Source: Ischnura elegans (lineage: Eukaryota > Arthropoda > Insecta > Odonata > Coenagrionidae). Taken from it: a stretch of 64,000 nt of DNA. The position numbers were made by a program, and so were the translations under genes. The DNA lies in contig NC_060248.1 of NCBI RefSeq assembly GCF_921293095.1, forward strand, positions 10,806,744 to 10,870,743, in the 5' to 3' direction. Positions 33,400 through 44,139 of this stretch are shown here, piece by piece; position 1 is the first letter of the stretch; the number at the start of each line of letters is the position of its first letter. A model generated the notes under the pieces. That model saw only the letters and a list, made by a program, of their open reading frames with translations, made no database searches and had not been told where the DNA came from.

Positions 33400-34060
33400 C
33401 CACGTGTTTTTGAATGTGACCCGATAGAACGGCGGCATTAGCCAAAGGAGAGAGGAGGGGGGAGGTATTGCGAGGGCACGGAACGCGTGTCTGATGGTGA
33501 TGATCTTCAACAGCTGACGATGAAGATAACAAGCACTATAACAGTAATCTTAATTGTAAAAACACGAATGTTTTAACAGGAAAATACCCGTGTTTTTGTA
33601 TGCCCCTCAGTTTCGGACAACTACAGTCCAAAAATCATTTAAAGTTGCTGACTCAATATTTTAAAAAAAATATTAAAAAGGATTATAAATTGTTTCCAAT
33701 ACAATTGTCCAAAAAAATATTCTACTAATAAAAAATAATAGGATAAAATCAAAAATATATAAAAAAATAATGTTATAATCAGATTAAAAAGAATAAAAAT
33801 AATTTCAATTTTCTGTATTGTGTTATACCTGTTGTAAATATTCCAATTTAGTTTTTTAAGTTTCCTCTTTACACAAACAACATTTCATACAACAACAGTA
33901 CATTAGGCACGTCACCGTTTTATTTTAAGTCTGTCTGACTGGTTGTGGTGAGGTTGGCTCACTGGTACAGTTTTTACCGACGCGCCTTCGGCGCGACCAA
34001 TTCATGTGAACTGTGGAATGATTTGCCGAAACAGGGAAAACTAAAATTGACAAAATCTTG
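33400..34060. other. No supported feature
   Basis: AT-rich. A small palindrome of CGCGCC/TTCGGCGCG type lies near 33980-33998. Confidence 0.4.
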
Positions 34061-34061
34061 A

Positions 34062-34248
34062 TTAACTTTGTGGTATTCCATTATAAGTTTTCTCGGATAT
34101 TACACAATTACTTAAACAACTTCTTTTTTACAGAGCGCGACCCGGGTTTCGATGAATTTGATTTTCGGTTTTGAAGATGATAATAATTCATCGAATCCCG
34201 GGTCGCGCTCTGTAAAAAAGAAGTGATGTAAGTAATTGTGTAATATTA
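34062..34248 (+). mobile_element. Hairpin element with CGACCCGGG core
   Basis: The leader TTAACTTTGTGGTATTCCAT is the same as in the element at 17739-17950. The arms (34098-34160 and 34188-34248) are inverted and share CAGAGCGCGACCCGGG and its complement. Arm sequence outside the core differs from the 17.8-kb copy. A target duplication was not identified. Confidence 0.78.
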
Positions 34249-34594
34249 AAAAAAACTTCGGTGAAACCAAGCCTAAAAAATCATAAATGATATTGACAGA
34301 GTTAACTACCTCAAGACTAAAGATAAGCGAGAAATTTTTTTCAGTCTATTCGAAGGCGACGGAGAAATCCAAGATCACCTGATATTTGAGAATATGAGTA
34401 TGTCGTTTTATTCATGTTGCTAATTTTTACAGTTCATTCAATTTCCATTCCCAAAGTTGATCTCTCACGACGACAAAGCGGCATAAGCCACGAGGAGGTT
34501 GAAATTTCTTTCCGAGCGCATGACACGCGGGGCTGGCCGCGATTTATTAAAGTTAACCATTAAGATAACACGCATTCTCAGAAATCTACGCGGT

Positions 34595-35415
34595 GAGGGG
34601 TATATTCAAAACGCCAGCATTGATTTTGACCGAGGAATGACCTCTTCGTCAATGGGAACGAGAGCGTTTTTTAGCTTCTGCGCATTAGACGCCAAATCCG
34701 AGATCACGTGATGGATCCGAGTTCCAAAAAAAATCGTTTTCTTACGCACGCTAATGATTTCGGCTGTTGGATTAATTACGATACTTCCTCTGCAAAAACG
34801 CTCTACAATCGCCAACCGAATCAAATCCGCTCATCTACTAGCCCAACAATACGAATCCGATCAGTTGACAGTGTCCGGAGCATTAACGCTCATCTCCTAT
34901 TCTCCAAGCTTGGAGATGAGCGTTTATGCTCCGGACACTGACAGCCTAGCGGATTCGTATTGTTGGGTTACTAGCAATGAGCGGATTTGATTCGGTGGGC
35001 TATTGTTGAGCGTTTTTGCAGTGGAGGTATCGATTACCTTAAAACTGAATAATCATGACAGAGGGGAAATTTCAGGATTTCAATATTATTTATTTATATA
35101 TTTTAGGCCGGTATTTCTATCGCTACCTAATGCATTTCCCAAAATCGCCTACTCTGCATTGCGCAGTGAAATTGAAATTGGGGGTCTGCGCAACCACCTT
35201 GAGCGATATTGAGCACCTCGTGTTTACAAATAATATCACAGGCGTCACATCATCACGCGATCCGTCAAAGCGTCATTAGAAAGGGGGAGAGGGCAATTTC
35301 TTTTCGAGGGCAAGGTATAAGGGGCCTGTCGTAATTTTCAACAGCTGAATAACTCGCCCTATCCTTAAGGGGTTTATTCGAATCGCCAGCATTGATCTCC
35401 CCTCGGTCAAGCCTC
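34595..35415. repeat. Direct repeat pair around a hairpin element
   Basis: A block with CGCCAGCATTGAT preceded by GGGGT-TATTC and followed by CCGAGG/CCTCGG-type sequence occurs at about 34595-34645 and again at 35365-35415. The hairpin 34772-35040 lies between. The spacing is too large for a target duplication. It may reflect a segmental repeat. Confidence 0.4.
34772..35040. mobile_element. Hairpin element, family shared with 41098-41240
   Basis: The arms 34772-34898 and 34913-35040 are almost perfect inverted copies (for example ATGAGCGTT-ATGCTCCGGACA and its complement). Outer parts match the 41.1-kb hairpin: CCGAATCAAATCC, AACGCTC and CCTCCACTGCA-type blocks. The apparent 77- and 78-codon ORFs cross the palindrome and are artefacts. 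Confidence 0.8.
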
Positions 35416-35419
35416 ACTG

Positions 35420-36240
35420 TAATCATAAACAACATTCAGCAACCATGGCAACGGCAAAATATGAATTCAAATGACGGATCAAATACCGTAAATCCGTGTT
35501 TGTTAGCTCGACGATAGAAATTTTTCTTGAAATTAAAACATGAATAAGTGGAAGTTCCAGGATTCAAATATAATGTATTCGTATGTTCCTTGTTAGCTTA
35601 CCATTTCCATTTTTCATGACAACTGGGTGGTTTCACTGATGGCATTTGGAATGACTCCATAGTTCCAACAACATACCACCTCATCAAGTTACTCTTTTAA
35701 GAGTCTTTCATGTGCCATTCAAATTCGTTAAGTTTTAATTGTGTAATTTTTCAAAAACTTTTATCGCATTTGAAACATAAAATAGGCAAAAAAGAACTAA
35801 ATATCACGATAAAACGATATAAAATAGAACGATAAATCAAGAAATTGAGCAAAAAGTTGGAATTAAAAAAAATATTTACCCTGTAAATATCAATCTGTAC
35901 GCAACTGCTTACTAAATACTTCGATTAATGGTCTGAATGTTAAAATGTAATCCACTGCGTTTGCCGAGTCCATCACTGGATAGCATACGCTTAAGTTCAC
36001 TAACATACACGAAACTAAAATTGCGAAACAATTCGTAAAGACCGTTAGCATGATATATATTCACCCATTCAGAGGAATTGATGCCTATGTCTCTCTCACC
36101 ATTTTCTATGAAATACTAACTAATATTTAGCTTTCCTACCAATTAGTCTTACAAAAATAAACAGATTTCTACAAATCGTTGCTATCCCTTGATGACTTCG
36201 TAGTATTTGCATCTGAATCGTGTATACATGCATATGAAGT
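35420..36240. other. No supported feature
   Basis: AT-rich, nothing recognised. Confidence 0.4.
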
Positions 36241-36249
36241 CATATTTTA

Positions 36250-36320
36250 TGTGCTTGATAAAGGTCGAAACCGGTCGGAATTTTTTATATATATTGTGGA
36301 AGTAACAATGTGTCTCTTAT
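36250..36320 (+). repeat. GTCGAAACCGG-motif repeat, copy 1
   Basis: GATAAAGGTCGAAACCGGTC is followed by an AT-rich stretch and TTGTGGAAGTAACAATG. The same order appears at 37683-37750. The ACCGGT next to GAAA is palindromic, as in the hammerhead-like motifs elsewhere, but the upstream core does not fit CUGANGA. Confidence 0.5.
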
Positions 36321-36769
36321 TGATAATATGGAGCCCTTCCACCACGTACAATCTTCAAGTTTCGATTTGATGCATATGAAGTTTAAGTAAAAAAAATAAC
36401 AGCAAATAATTGACAATGTTTATTAATGTAAGCATTTCTACCTCCAGGAATACGATAATCAATAACGAAGACCAACGGTAGAAATATTTACATGACAGCG
36501 TTACTGCTAGAATTTGAAATGAACACGCCAGTAAAGTATCAGCTGATTCTTCGCTAAATTTTCAGAATGTGAGGAATGCCATGCAAAGGGTACAAGGTCG
36601 TCTCTTATTTTTATGATATTAATTTTTTAACCCTGAAGTTTTCCCTCTAGTTTTTCCTCGACCAGACCAAAGTTATGAGGTTATAAAGCATCGCGAGCTA
36701 GGAATGTGAGACTCAAGATAAAAACAGATGGACAAAAAACTTGAGCAGGTGAATCGATTCCACTGTTAG

Positions 36770-36960
36770 GATAGCATACTAGAGGAAAACGGATACAGCA
36801 TTAAGGACATCAGCATAAGCACTTGGCAGAGACGACGTTCATGAACAGGAAGAAACTTATGAGAGGACGTAATGTAAGGGTTGAAAGAATAAGCAAATGA
36901 ATATTCTGATCTAGTGGGAAACAATTTACAACGAAAACTCCGAGAGGAGAATGACTATCC
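36770..36960 (+). mobile_element. RTE-type LINE small fragment
   Basis: Plus-strand frames give ILEENGYSIKDISISTWQRR, then MNRKKLMRGRNVRVERISK after a frameshift. This matches the part of RTE reverse transcriptases just before the CYVWSVLLYG motif. The last part resembles 44939-45000. Short and decayed. Confidence 0.55.
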
Positions 36961-37454
36961 TCAGTATAGTCACTAACATTAATAATGACAATATGCCGAG
37001 CTTTAAATGACGATTTTCAATTATTTATATTTTTTTAATTGAATTTCGACCGCAGTTACCGAGCCTCAGGGTCCCACGTCGTGTAGCTCAGCCTTGACGC
37101 GCGATCACAAAATCGCTCTTATTTCCGCAGACGCGAAATCTTTTCCATCACTTCTGCTCAGTATTCCGAAAAATCTCTACTTTACACTGTGATGTATTCG
37201 TAAATTTCCACAGATACGCATTTCGTAAACAAAAGACAATGCCTACTTCATGTCAAATTTCTCGTGAAAGACGGGTACGCCAATTTGCGACGACAGTTGT
37301 GACCAAGTCTTCAGGAGTAGTGGATGATAAGAAAAGTATCCGGTCAAAGGAATGGATTGTTTTTTTATTCCATAAAAAGTCATGCCACTGCACCACCACC
37401 TGCTTAAATTCAAAGATTTTCGGATTAAAAGAGATCGGGCGTGTTTTTAAAAAA

Positions 37455-37875
37455 ATTGTCAGATTCAGGCTACTGTATCTTGTCAGTACCGGGTCGCAAT
37501 CATTTAAGATTGCATATAAAATTCATAATCGGTGGGCATTTATGAGTATTTACGCTAAATTTGGAGTCGGGCTACCGTATCAAATAAAATTCGAGTTAAA
37601 TTCGCGGAGTGATGACATGAAAGATTCAATAATAAACTTTGCTATTTTCCGCATTGTATTTATTTTTAAAAAAATTTACCGGACTGGAAAAGGTCGAAAC
37701 CGGTAGGGTTCTTTCTCGATAAATACTGTGTGGAGTATATCAATGTTTATTTCCGAATCTATCGGGCTATTGTATCTCAATAATGGGTCGCATATATGTT
37801 AAATGGCATGTAAATTCATAATCGGTGGTCATTTAAGAGTATTCAACCTAAGTTTCAAGTCCCAATCTGAAACGA
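37455..37875 (+). repeat. Two diverged direct repeats of about 115 bp
   Basis: 37460-37575 and 37750-37868 are collinear: GCTACTGTATCT-like, GGGTCGCA, AAATTCATAATCGGTGG, CATTTA-GAGTATT. A GGTCGAAACCGG motif lies between (37691-37702). The 155-codon ORF 37239-37706 runs through this and is not supported as a gene. Confidence 0.6.
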
Positions 37876-37973
37876 AAAGCAATGTTGGGACTTTTTTCTC
37901 ATTTCGGACCTTTGTGAGACGGTTATAAAAGGGCCCGTTCGAGTCCTTTAATCGAATGCTTATCATCACTCAC

Positions 37974-38121
37974 CGATGGTGTATGTGGCTCCGTCCAACT
38001 GGAAGGTGGCGCTCTTGCACTTCTTGAACATGGTCCGGTTGGGGGCGCGGACCCTCGGGGGCGGAGGCGGGGGCACCGCCCCCGGCTCGCGACCGCCCCC
38101 ACCCGCCCCCGCCGCCTCCAT
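37974..38121 (-). CDS. First coding exon of an unidentified host gene (partial)
   Basis: On the minus strand an ATG at 38121-38119 opens 49 codons. They begin MEAAGAGGGGREPGAV, run through a six-proline stretch, and end MFKKCKSATFQLDGATYTI plus one base. A consensus donor follows at once: G, then GTGAGT from 37973. The N-terminal half is low-complexity Gly/Ala/Pro; the last 25 residues look like conserved protein. GC content exceeds that of all surrounding DNA, and this is part of a CpG-rich tract that continues upstream. The intron is phase 1. The remaining exons should lie at lower coordinates, but I found none I trust. I do not recognise the family. An in-frame ATG at codon 31 is an alternative start. 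Confidence 0.6.
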
Positions 38122-40560
38122 CCTCACTCAAGCCGCGGGCCGGAAACCCATTCGAATAAGGCCACAACTCTGCTTTCGTCCGCTCTTGCGTCCAACGAGA
38201 TGCCTCCGGGCGTCGTCTTCTTCTATTTTCCTTTCCTTTCGTCCCACGAGGCGATGCTCTTTTATTTTTTCAACGATGAGTGAGAACAACAGGACCGATT
38301 AACCGTTATCGGCGCAGCGTGGGCAAGGACACTTTCCCTTTTTACGTCTTTCCTTTATTTACTTTTTCTCCTTTCCTCCACTTTCGTATTTCTCCCTCTA
38401 CGTAACTTTTAATAATTTTCGAAAGTGATATCCTATATATTCTTGAAACAGCTGTCTATATACGCACCACACTTGGCGCGAATCACTGCGTTACCACGGT
38501 GCTGAAGACGATGGGATAGGGGACTAAGAGGACCTGGGCTCAAAAATAAAAACGATGGTCGCAACAAAGAAACAATCGACACGAGAGAGAGCGCAAGGCG
38601 ATTTAATCAACCTCGACACCGCTCTGTTCGGATGCGGCGTAATCCTCCAGCACTCCAGGAAACCGCAGAAGAGCGAAGCCCAATTGGGCAAACGCCCGCG
38701 TCCTCTTTCTAGCTCTCCGAGGTGACGGGAGGAAATAAACAACCAAACATCGTTGCTGGAGAGGAGAAACAAAACAAAAGCGACAGGGCGTGCGCTGGCG
38801 GTGGTTGAGTCGTCCACAAAACACCACGGAGAGCGGTCGGATGCGGCGATATATCCGTCTATCGTCTCGGACGACACGGAACGGTGTGGTCTAAATGCTC
38901 TGCAGTTGAAACCAATCTTATTTTGATTTCTTCTTTCGTAGAAGTGCGGGGTGGAGTGAACTAAGAGAATACTTCGCCTTTATCTCCCTTGGTGCTTACG
39001 TTTCCTCCAAAGCCTCACTCGTGCGGGATGTACTATCCACGCCCGTTGAACGAAACGATATACTGTCCGGTTCTGTTACGGTAAATTCTTTCTCTTTACT
39101 TCATCGTAGGGAACCACTGAGGTTGACCCCTTATTACCTCTGCCGCTGGATTCCGTCGATAAGGTTGAGAGAATACGAATTAAATATCCTCCCTTCTCGT
39201 GATCAAATATACGTCACCTTACCAGCAAGTGAAATTGCATTAGCTCCTGCTTGAATGCTTTGACGTCGTTCTTTTCAGATTTTTTTTTTCTCCACACCTT
39301 TTATGGTCGGATGCGACGGTATCCTATTCTTTTGGATGGAATGAACAGGGGAGGGCACAATCTGGGGCCAACTGTTCTCCTCCTCTCAAGCGCTGAATCC
39401 GACGTTGTTTATTTCGTCCGCAGGAACAGTCGACAGGGTGGACGATAACCTCGCAGCTTTCTTCCCATCAGGCGTTTTAATTCCTCGTCACTCCCACACG
39501 CCGTCTGACAATTTGCTCGTGTGCCTCTCCTCCACTTCACACGCGCAGGGTGGAAATCAGAGTCCCCTTACGAGCAGTGAGGGGTTGAATGGTACACCGC
39601 ACTACAGTGGTCGGATGCGGCGATATCCCTCTCCTCGGCGGGGTCACAAAGCCAACGGGGGGTGCGACCTCGGGGGAGCGAATCCCGTCCTTCTGGTGTT
39701 TTTGGGGTTGACCTCACCGCTGTTTATTTTCCAGCCACCTAGGAGCTGAGAGGCGATGCGTCACTGGTAATGGTAACTGGAGGGAGAATGACTCGACCTC
39801 CAATGTTTGAAAAAAAAAATCTCCGTCTACGGGGTTGGAGCGCAGTTTGGCGGAGAAAGACCTCGCCCACCTCCGCTTCCACGCTGTTCCGCAAAAGACT
39901 CGTCTCACGCGCACGGGGAACTCACGCGTGTCCCTTCCCCAGCACGCACGTGGCGCGGAGAGCAGGGAAGGTGTTATGCGAGGGAGCGGGGCCCAGGCCG
40001 CCGCCGCCGCGTCCGGAAGGGACAGCGCTTGGGCGACGCACGGAGCGGCTGCGGGCAAGTCACACGCCCACCAGCGGAGCACACACTCACTCGCCTGCTG
40101 GCAGGAGGAGTAGTATCGCACCAACCAACGGACGAACACAGAGCGGGGCCCAAACTCGCCTCCTCGCTATATCCTCCACACACACAGACAGACACACCCT
40201 CCGCCACCGCCACCACCAGCGCTACCCCTCCACGCTCTCTCTCTCTCTCCGCCCCTCAACAGCCGATCGGCGGCAGCCGCCGCCTCCTCCCAGAAGGCGC
40301 GGTAGACACACGAAGTCGGTGGGGCGGGAGCGAACGGCCGCCGAGAAGAGAAGAAGAGAGGAGAGGAGAGAGAGAGAAAAGGAGAGAGAGGGAGGGAAGG
40401 GAGGAAGACAGATAGTGTGACGTGAGAAGTGGGGAAGGCGATGGAGGGGAGGAATATTGAGATTCGGAGGGGAGGGGGAGAGAAGGGCACTGGGGGTAAG
40501 GCGACCCGCTCCCCTAATACGAGTAGCCCCTTGTTCACGGGGGTAGAGAACTGGCATTTC
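38122..40560 (-). promoter_or_regulatory. CpG-rich tract, probable promoter/5' UTR region
   Basis: This tract lies upstream of the minus-strand exon at 37974-38121. It is GC- and CpG-rich, most strongly at 38030-38130 and 39780-40420, unlike the AT-rich surroundings. It contains CA, CT and GA simple repeats near 40180-40400. Long ORFs appear in several frames on both strands here because stops are rare in such sequence; none has a domain. I could not place a transcription start. Confidence 0.45.
38626..39745 (+). repeat. GGTCGGATGCGGCGATAT motif, four copies; local direct repeat
   Basis: Related motifs occur at 38626-38640, 38835-38852, 39305-39324 and 39609-39628. The last two head longer diverged direct repeats (about 39288-39440 and 39597-39745) that both run into a TGTTTATTT block. 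No coding function can be assigned. Confidence 0.55.
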
Positions 40561-40580
40561 TAGCGGAGGACACTGGGTCG
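40430..40580 (+). repeat. G-rich dispersed repeat, copy 1 of 3
   Basis: Shares blocks with 42385-42570: ATTCGGAGGGGAGGG, GGTAAGGGCG-like, then TTCAC-GGGGT and GG-CG endings. A shorter version lies at 40975-41095. Confidence 0.6.
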
Positions 40581-40599
40581 TATCCCGGAGATAATCATT

Positions 40600-40970
40600 G
40601 ATTCGCAATGCGCAGTGCAAGTGAAGTTGCGCCAAAAATTGCATCGTGTGGCTTTTACCGTGTCTAAAAAGGCTTAGAAACGTCAACAAACTAAGACAAA
40701 AATTATACTTTAAAAATTTTATGAATTAAAAGGTGACCGTTATAACAAAAATATCAAAATCAGTGCGAAATAACAACAAAATAGAAATCATTATAACAAA
40801 TTAATTGTGGATACTTAAGTAGCTAGTGGGAGAAAAAGATTAAATATACTCGAGTGTCTCCTGTCGATCGTTACACCACTGACTTAATATGAGGGGATTA
40901 ATAATAAACTGAGGTATTATTCTTATGGAGGTTTACAATTCCTTGTGATCCAATATGCACTGCCGGCTGT
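40600..40970. other. No supported feature
   Basis: AT-rich between two G-rich repeats. Confidence 0.4.
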
Positions 40971-40974
40971 GAAG

Positions 40975-41095
40975 GGGTTGTCCCTGGCATTCGGCGGAGG
41001 GGAGATAGGAGAAATGTTGAGATAGGAGGGGGTGGAAAGAGGAGTGGGCCAAGGGATGGACACGGCGGGTGGCTAGGGCGACTCTCTCCTGTATT
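40975..41095 (+). repeat. G-rich dispersed repeat, copy 2 of 3
   Basis: Related to 40430-40580 and 42385-42570 (GGAGGGGAGATAGGAG, then GCTAGGGCGACTCTCTCCT). It abuts the hairpin at 41098. Confidence 0.45.
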
Positions 41096-41097
41096 AC

Positions 41098-41240
41098 GAT
41101 AAATACCTCCACTGCATAAACGCTCAACAATCACCCACCGAATCAAATCCGATCATCTCGATAGCCCTTATAGTACTAGATGAGTGGATTTGATTCGGTG
41201 GGCGATTGTTGAGCGTTTATGCAGTGGAGGTGTCGATAGG
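41098..41240. mobile_element. Hairpin element, family shared with 34772-35040
   Basis: The arms 41104-41160 and 41177-41236 are near-perfect inverted copies ending in CCTCCACTGCATAAACGCTC and its complement, with a 16-bp centre. It is shorter than its relative at 34.8 kb. Confidence 0.8.
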
Positions 41241-41324
41241 TACCCTCATAGACACCGCCGTCGAATAGGGATACATACTACTCCGCTGTCCACCTCGATA
41301 GGTCTGAGGCAAGGAGTGATAGGA

Positions 41325-41560
41325 CACCGGCTGCTACCAAATATAAAGGAAATACTCTAACGAAGTTCCGCATAGCATTTATCAAAGTTCTTCATTGTCC
41401 GGAGTATAACCAAATCCCTTCCGAAAAATATTTCTCTCGATGTATCGTTCATTCCGGACCCGGATATATATTTTGGTGATAATATGATGTTCTCCGTGTC
41501 GCTTCGAAAGATATCTATTCTCAATTAATCAAGAAATCGAAGCCTAGCGCGCAATCTCCG
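41325..41560 (+). repeat. About 230-bp dispersed repeat, copy B
   Basis: Partner of 28255-28490; see there for the shared blocks. Same orientation. Confidence 0.7.
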
Positions 41561-41710
41561 ATTCTCATTAGGTGCCGAAATATTGGTATAGAATTATTTT
41601 TTTTAATTTTCTGAACTGACGACCTACACGCAATATTTTTATGGGTATATCGTAGAAAAATGAATGTAGAAATTACACTCGCATGAAAGTTTCTAATTTC
41701 GCCTGACCAC

Positions 41711-42377
41711 AATAGGGTGGTTTCCTATTATTTTTTTATTGCCTAAATCGAAAGATTATTACTCTTGGAGTACGTATTTCACGCCTTTAGATTTTTTAAT
41801 GACGATATCTATTTTTCGCGATTAAACGAAAAGTGAACATTTTCAAGCGCGCGAAAACGCAACGGCTAAGTAGGAATGATGGGAAAAGTCCGTGTGACGT
41901 ATTTCTGGTTCCCCCTGCCGCCTTGTGAGGTGACCTTGGGGCGAGGCTTGAGCGCTGATACGACGCAGGCTGCTAGCAGGTAGCTGAGTACCCAGCTAGC
42001 TAGTAGCGCTTGGCTTAAATATGGATTATTATTCTCCTATCAAACGAAGGAAACTTTCCGAACTTAGGTATTTTTAATGTGCGATTATTAAGAGATGTTT
42101 CCCTGAGCTCTGTGCCTCATGCATGCATTAGTAACCTCATACAATGTAAAACTCCTATCTACTTGTATAGAAACTAGATCCCTGTGACATCACGTGGAGT
42201 GGAATCGCATGGGCGCCAATCTGACCTTTTTCAAATGAGGTTAAAATTGACCGTTGCCATTCGTCTAAACTGGGATTTCTAAAACCAAATAATTTGTATA
42301 TTATGAATACACTAATGGTGGGTAAGGAATCGCAGTCAATGCATTTCGTTTTCTTTGATGAGGGAAACTACCCTATT
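41711..42377 (+). mobile_element. 667-bp TIR element, copy 2
   Basis: Identical length to copy 1 (20762-21428), with the same AATAGGGTGGTTTCC end and CTACCCTATT end. The copies differ by scattered substitutions. Non-autonomous. Confidence 0.88.
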
Positions 42378-42384
42378 GGAGCGA

Positions 42385-42570
42385 CAAGAAAGGGATGGTT
42401 CCTGAGGAAGGAGGAGGGGAAGTTGTAGGGATATTTAGATTCGGAGGGGAGGGCTGAGGAGAAGGACGCGATGGTAAGGGCGTCCTGTATTCGGAGTCCC
42501 TCCTCGTTCACAGGGGTCGGATTAGGGCGTGCGATAGAGGTCTGTCGGGATGACATCGGCCGGCTTGGGG
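42385..42570 (+). repeat. G-rich dispersed repeat, copy 3 of 3
   Basis: See 40430-40580. It starts eight bases after the end of the TIR element copy 2. Confidence 0.6.
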
Positions 42571-43685
42571 ACCCTTGCTATCATCCCGAAATTATTGAGT
42601 TGATTGAGCGGGCATAGCGAGCTGCTCGTGAACTAGTGCAATAAATGAAAAACAAACGACTTTTTCTGTCTCTAGGAAGCCTTAATCAAGTTTCAACGAA
42701 CTTTTATGTATTGCGTCAGACGAAAATTTGTAGAATCTGCTAAATGGACGTGAAAGCTTTGTTATTTCACGCAAAATTTATTAGTGACCGGTTTTAAATT
42801 ATAAGTTCATCCGTAACCTTCAGATGATTTTATTAGTACAAAGCGGTTATAAATAAGGTTTGCGTGCAATATTGTTTACGTATTTATTAAAAACATGTGT
42901 AGTAACCAAAAATCTTAAAGAAGATAACCTAACTAATAGATTGGGAAAAACGATAACTATATTAAAAATGATGTAAATAAAGCAAAATTTAACCCTCAAG
43001 TCCTTTATCAAATTCACCACTACCGAATTTTAAACTGAAATCATATACTATTCTGACGGTGAATCTTTTCCCTAAAGCACGAATGAGTTAGGGGAGGCAG
43101 TTGTGACGCGTGTGGAGGGGAGGGACGAAGGGGAAACAAAAGGGCGAAAGGGGGCGTTTCCCCAACACTACAGGTCAGTAGCCTTTCATGCACAGAGGTC
43201 ACACTGGCACGCTCTCTTAAATATACTGACGCATCACGGGGTGTCCCCGGTTCATTCCATAGTCAGGCCCACTGAGATACAACGCGTAGATCATGTGTTC
43301 TGACCACCTACTATCTCCAAAGCTGGACCACGTGAATGGTATCGTATAAAGGGAGCCTTAGCAGAGTCAACAAACACAACATATCGCTACCATGGTAACC
43401 TAACTTTAGGATTTAGAGAAAATGCCATAAAAAGAGTGGGAGTTGAAGTACGAAGATGATTTGGTCTCACGTCGCTTTATCATCCAATTTATTATTGAAA
43501 TTACAGTATTTTGAGATTTTATAATATTCAATCATCACTTACGTGAAGTTAATTGCGGAGGGGCGGTGAGTGTAGGTGAAGGGTGGAAGGAGGAACGAGT
43601 ACCCATTGATGAGTGCTGAGGCAAACACACATTTGGTGCCCCTGTCTCTTTTGACATATTGGTCCCAGGCTTATGCAATTTGGCG
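42571..43685. other. No supported feature
   Basis: Nothing recognised. Confidence 0.35.
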
Positions 43686-43689
43686 TTTG

Positions 43690-44010
43690 ATGCCATACTC
43701 TCTCCCCATTTAATCTAAAGAAACTTAGACTGGCATGGTTTTAAAACTACTACAAAACATCCTAAACTCGGTTACTGAATGTCCTGAACTACTTCTTCGG
43801 TTAAGCTTAAGAATACCAACTCGATCCATCCGTTCGCACTCCTGACTACATCTGCCTAGATATCTCTCTAACTAAACGTTCACATTTATACCGTCTCTCA
43901 TCCCACCTAAATTCACTTCCTACCTCCATCAACTCATTAAATCCATCATCCAACAATGTCTCTGTATAAGCTATTGCCCCATCTGTCCCGTAATTGAATT
44001 ATTACCTCTC
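43690..44010 (+). mobile_element. CR1/Jockey-type LINE C-terminal fragment (decayed)
   Basis: Plus-strand frames give a KKLRLAW segment, then LRIPTRSIRSHS, then RLSSHLNSLPTSINSL. This follows the order FFSLRIPARKTRNT...RLPSIFNSISN seen in the fragment at 17996-18487. Several frameshifts. Confidence 0.55.
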
Positions 44011-44139
44011 TCCTTTGGTTTCCTTTGTTGTTGGATGGTTTTCATTGCTACGCTATTTTGTCCTATTTCATTTTTGGTAGAATTTTTACGCTGTATATTA
44101 GTGTTATTGTTTTATTTGAGGATTTTTTAAATAAATAAT

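Noticed and set aside
34708..34990. ORFs of 77 and 78 codons
   Set aside because: They cross the palindrome centre and overlap in two frames.
36250..36275. Hammerhead ribozyme at the GGTCGAAACCGG motif
   Set aside because: GAAA with a palindromic stem III is present, but the upstream part reads TTGATAAA, not CUGANGA, and stem I does not pair.
37239..37706. 155-codon plus ORF
   Set aside because: It runs through a dispersed repeat unit that recurs at 37750 in another state, and shows no protein signature.
39770..40420. Overlapping plus-strand ORFs of 202 and 216 codons
   Set aside because: They overlap in different frames with further ORFs on the minus strand. Composition is simple (Arg, Pro, Ser, Glu runs) and follows from GC-rich, stop-poor DNA. 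No domain is visible.
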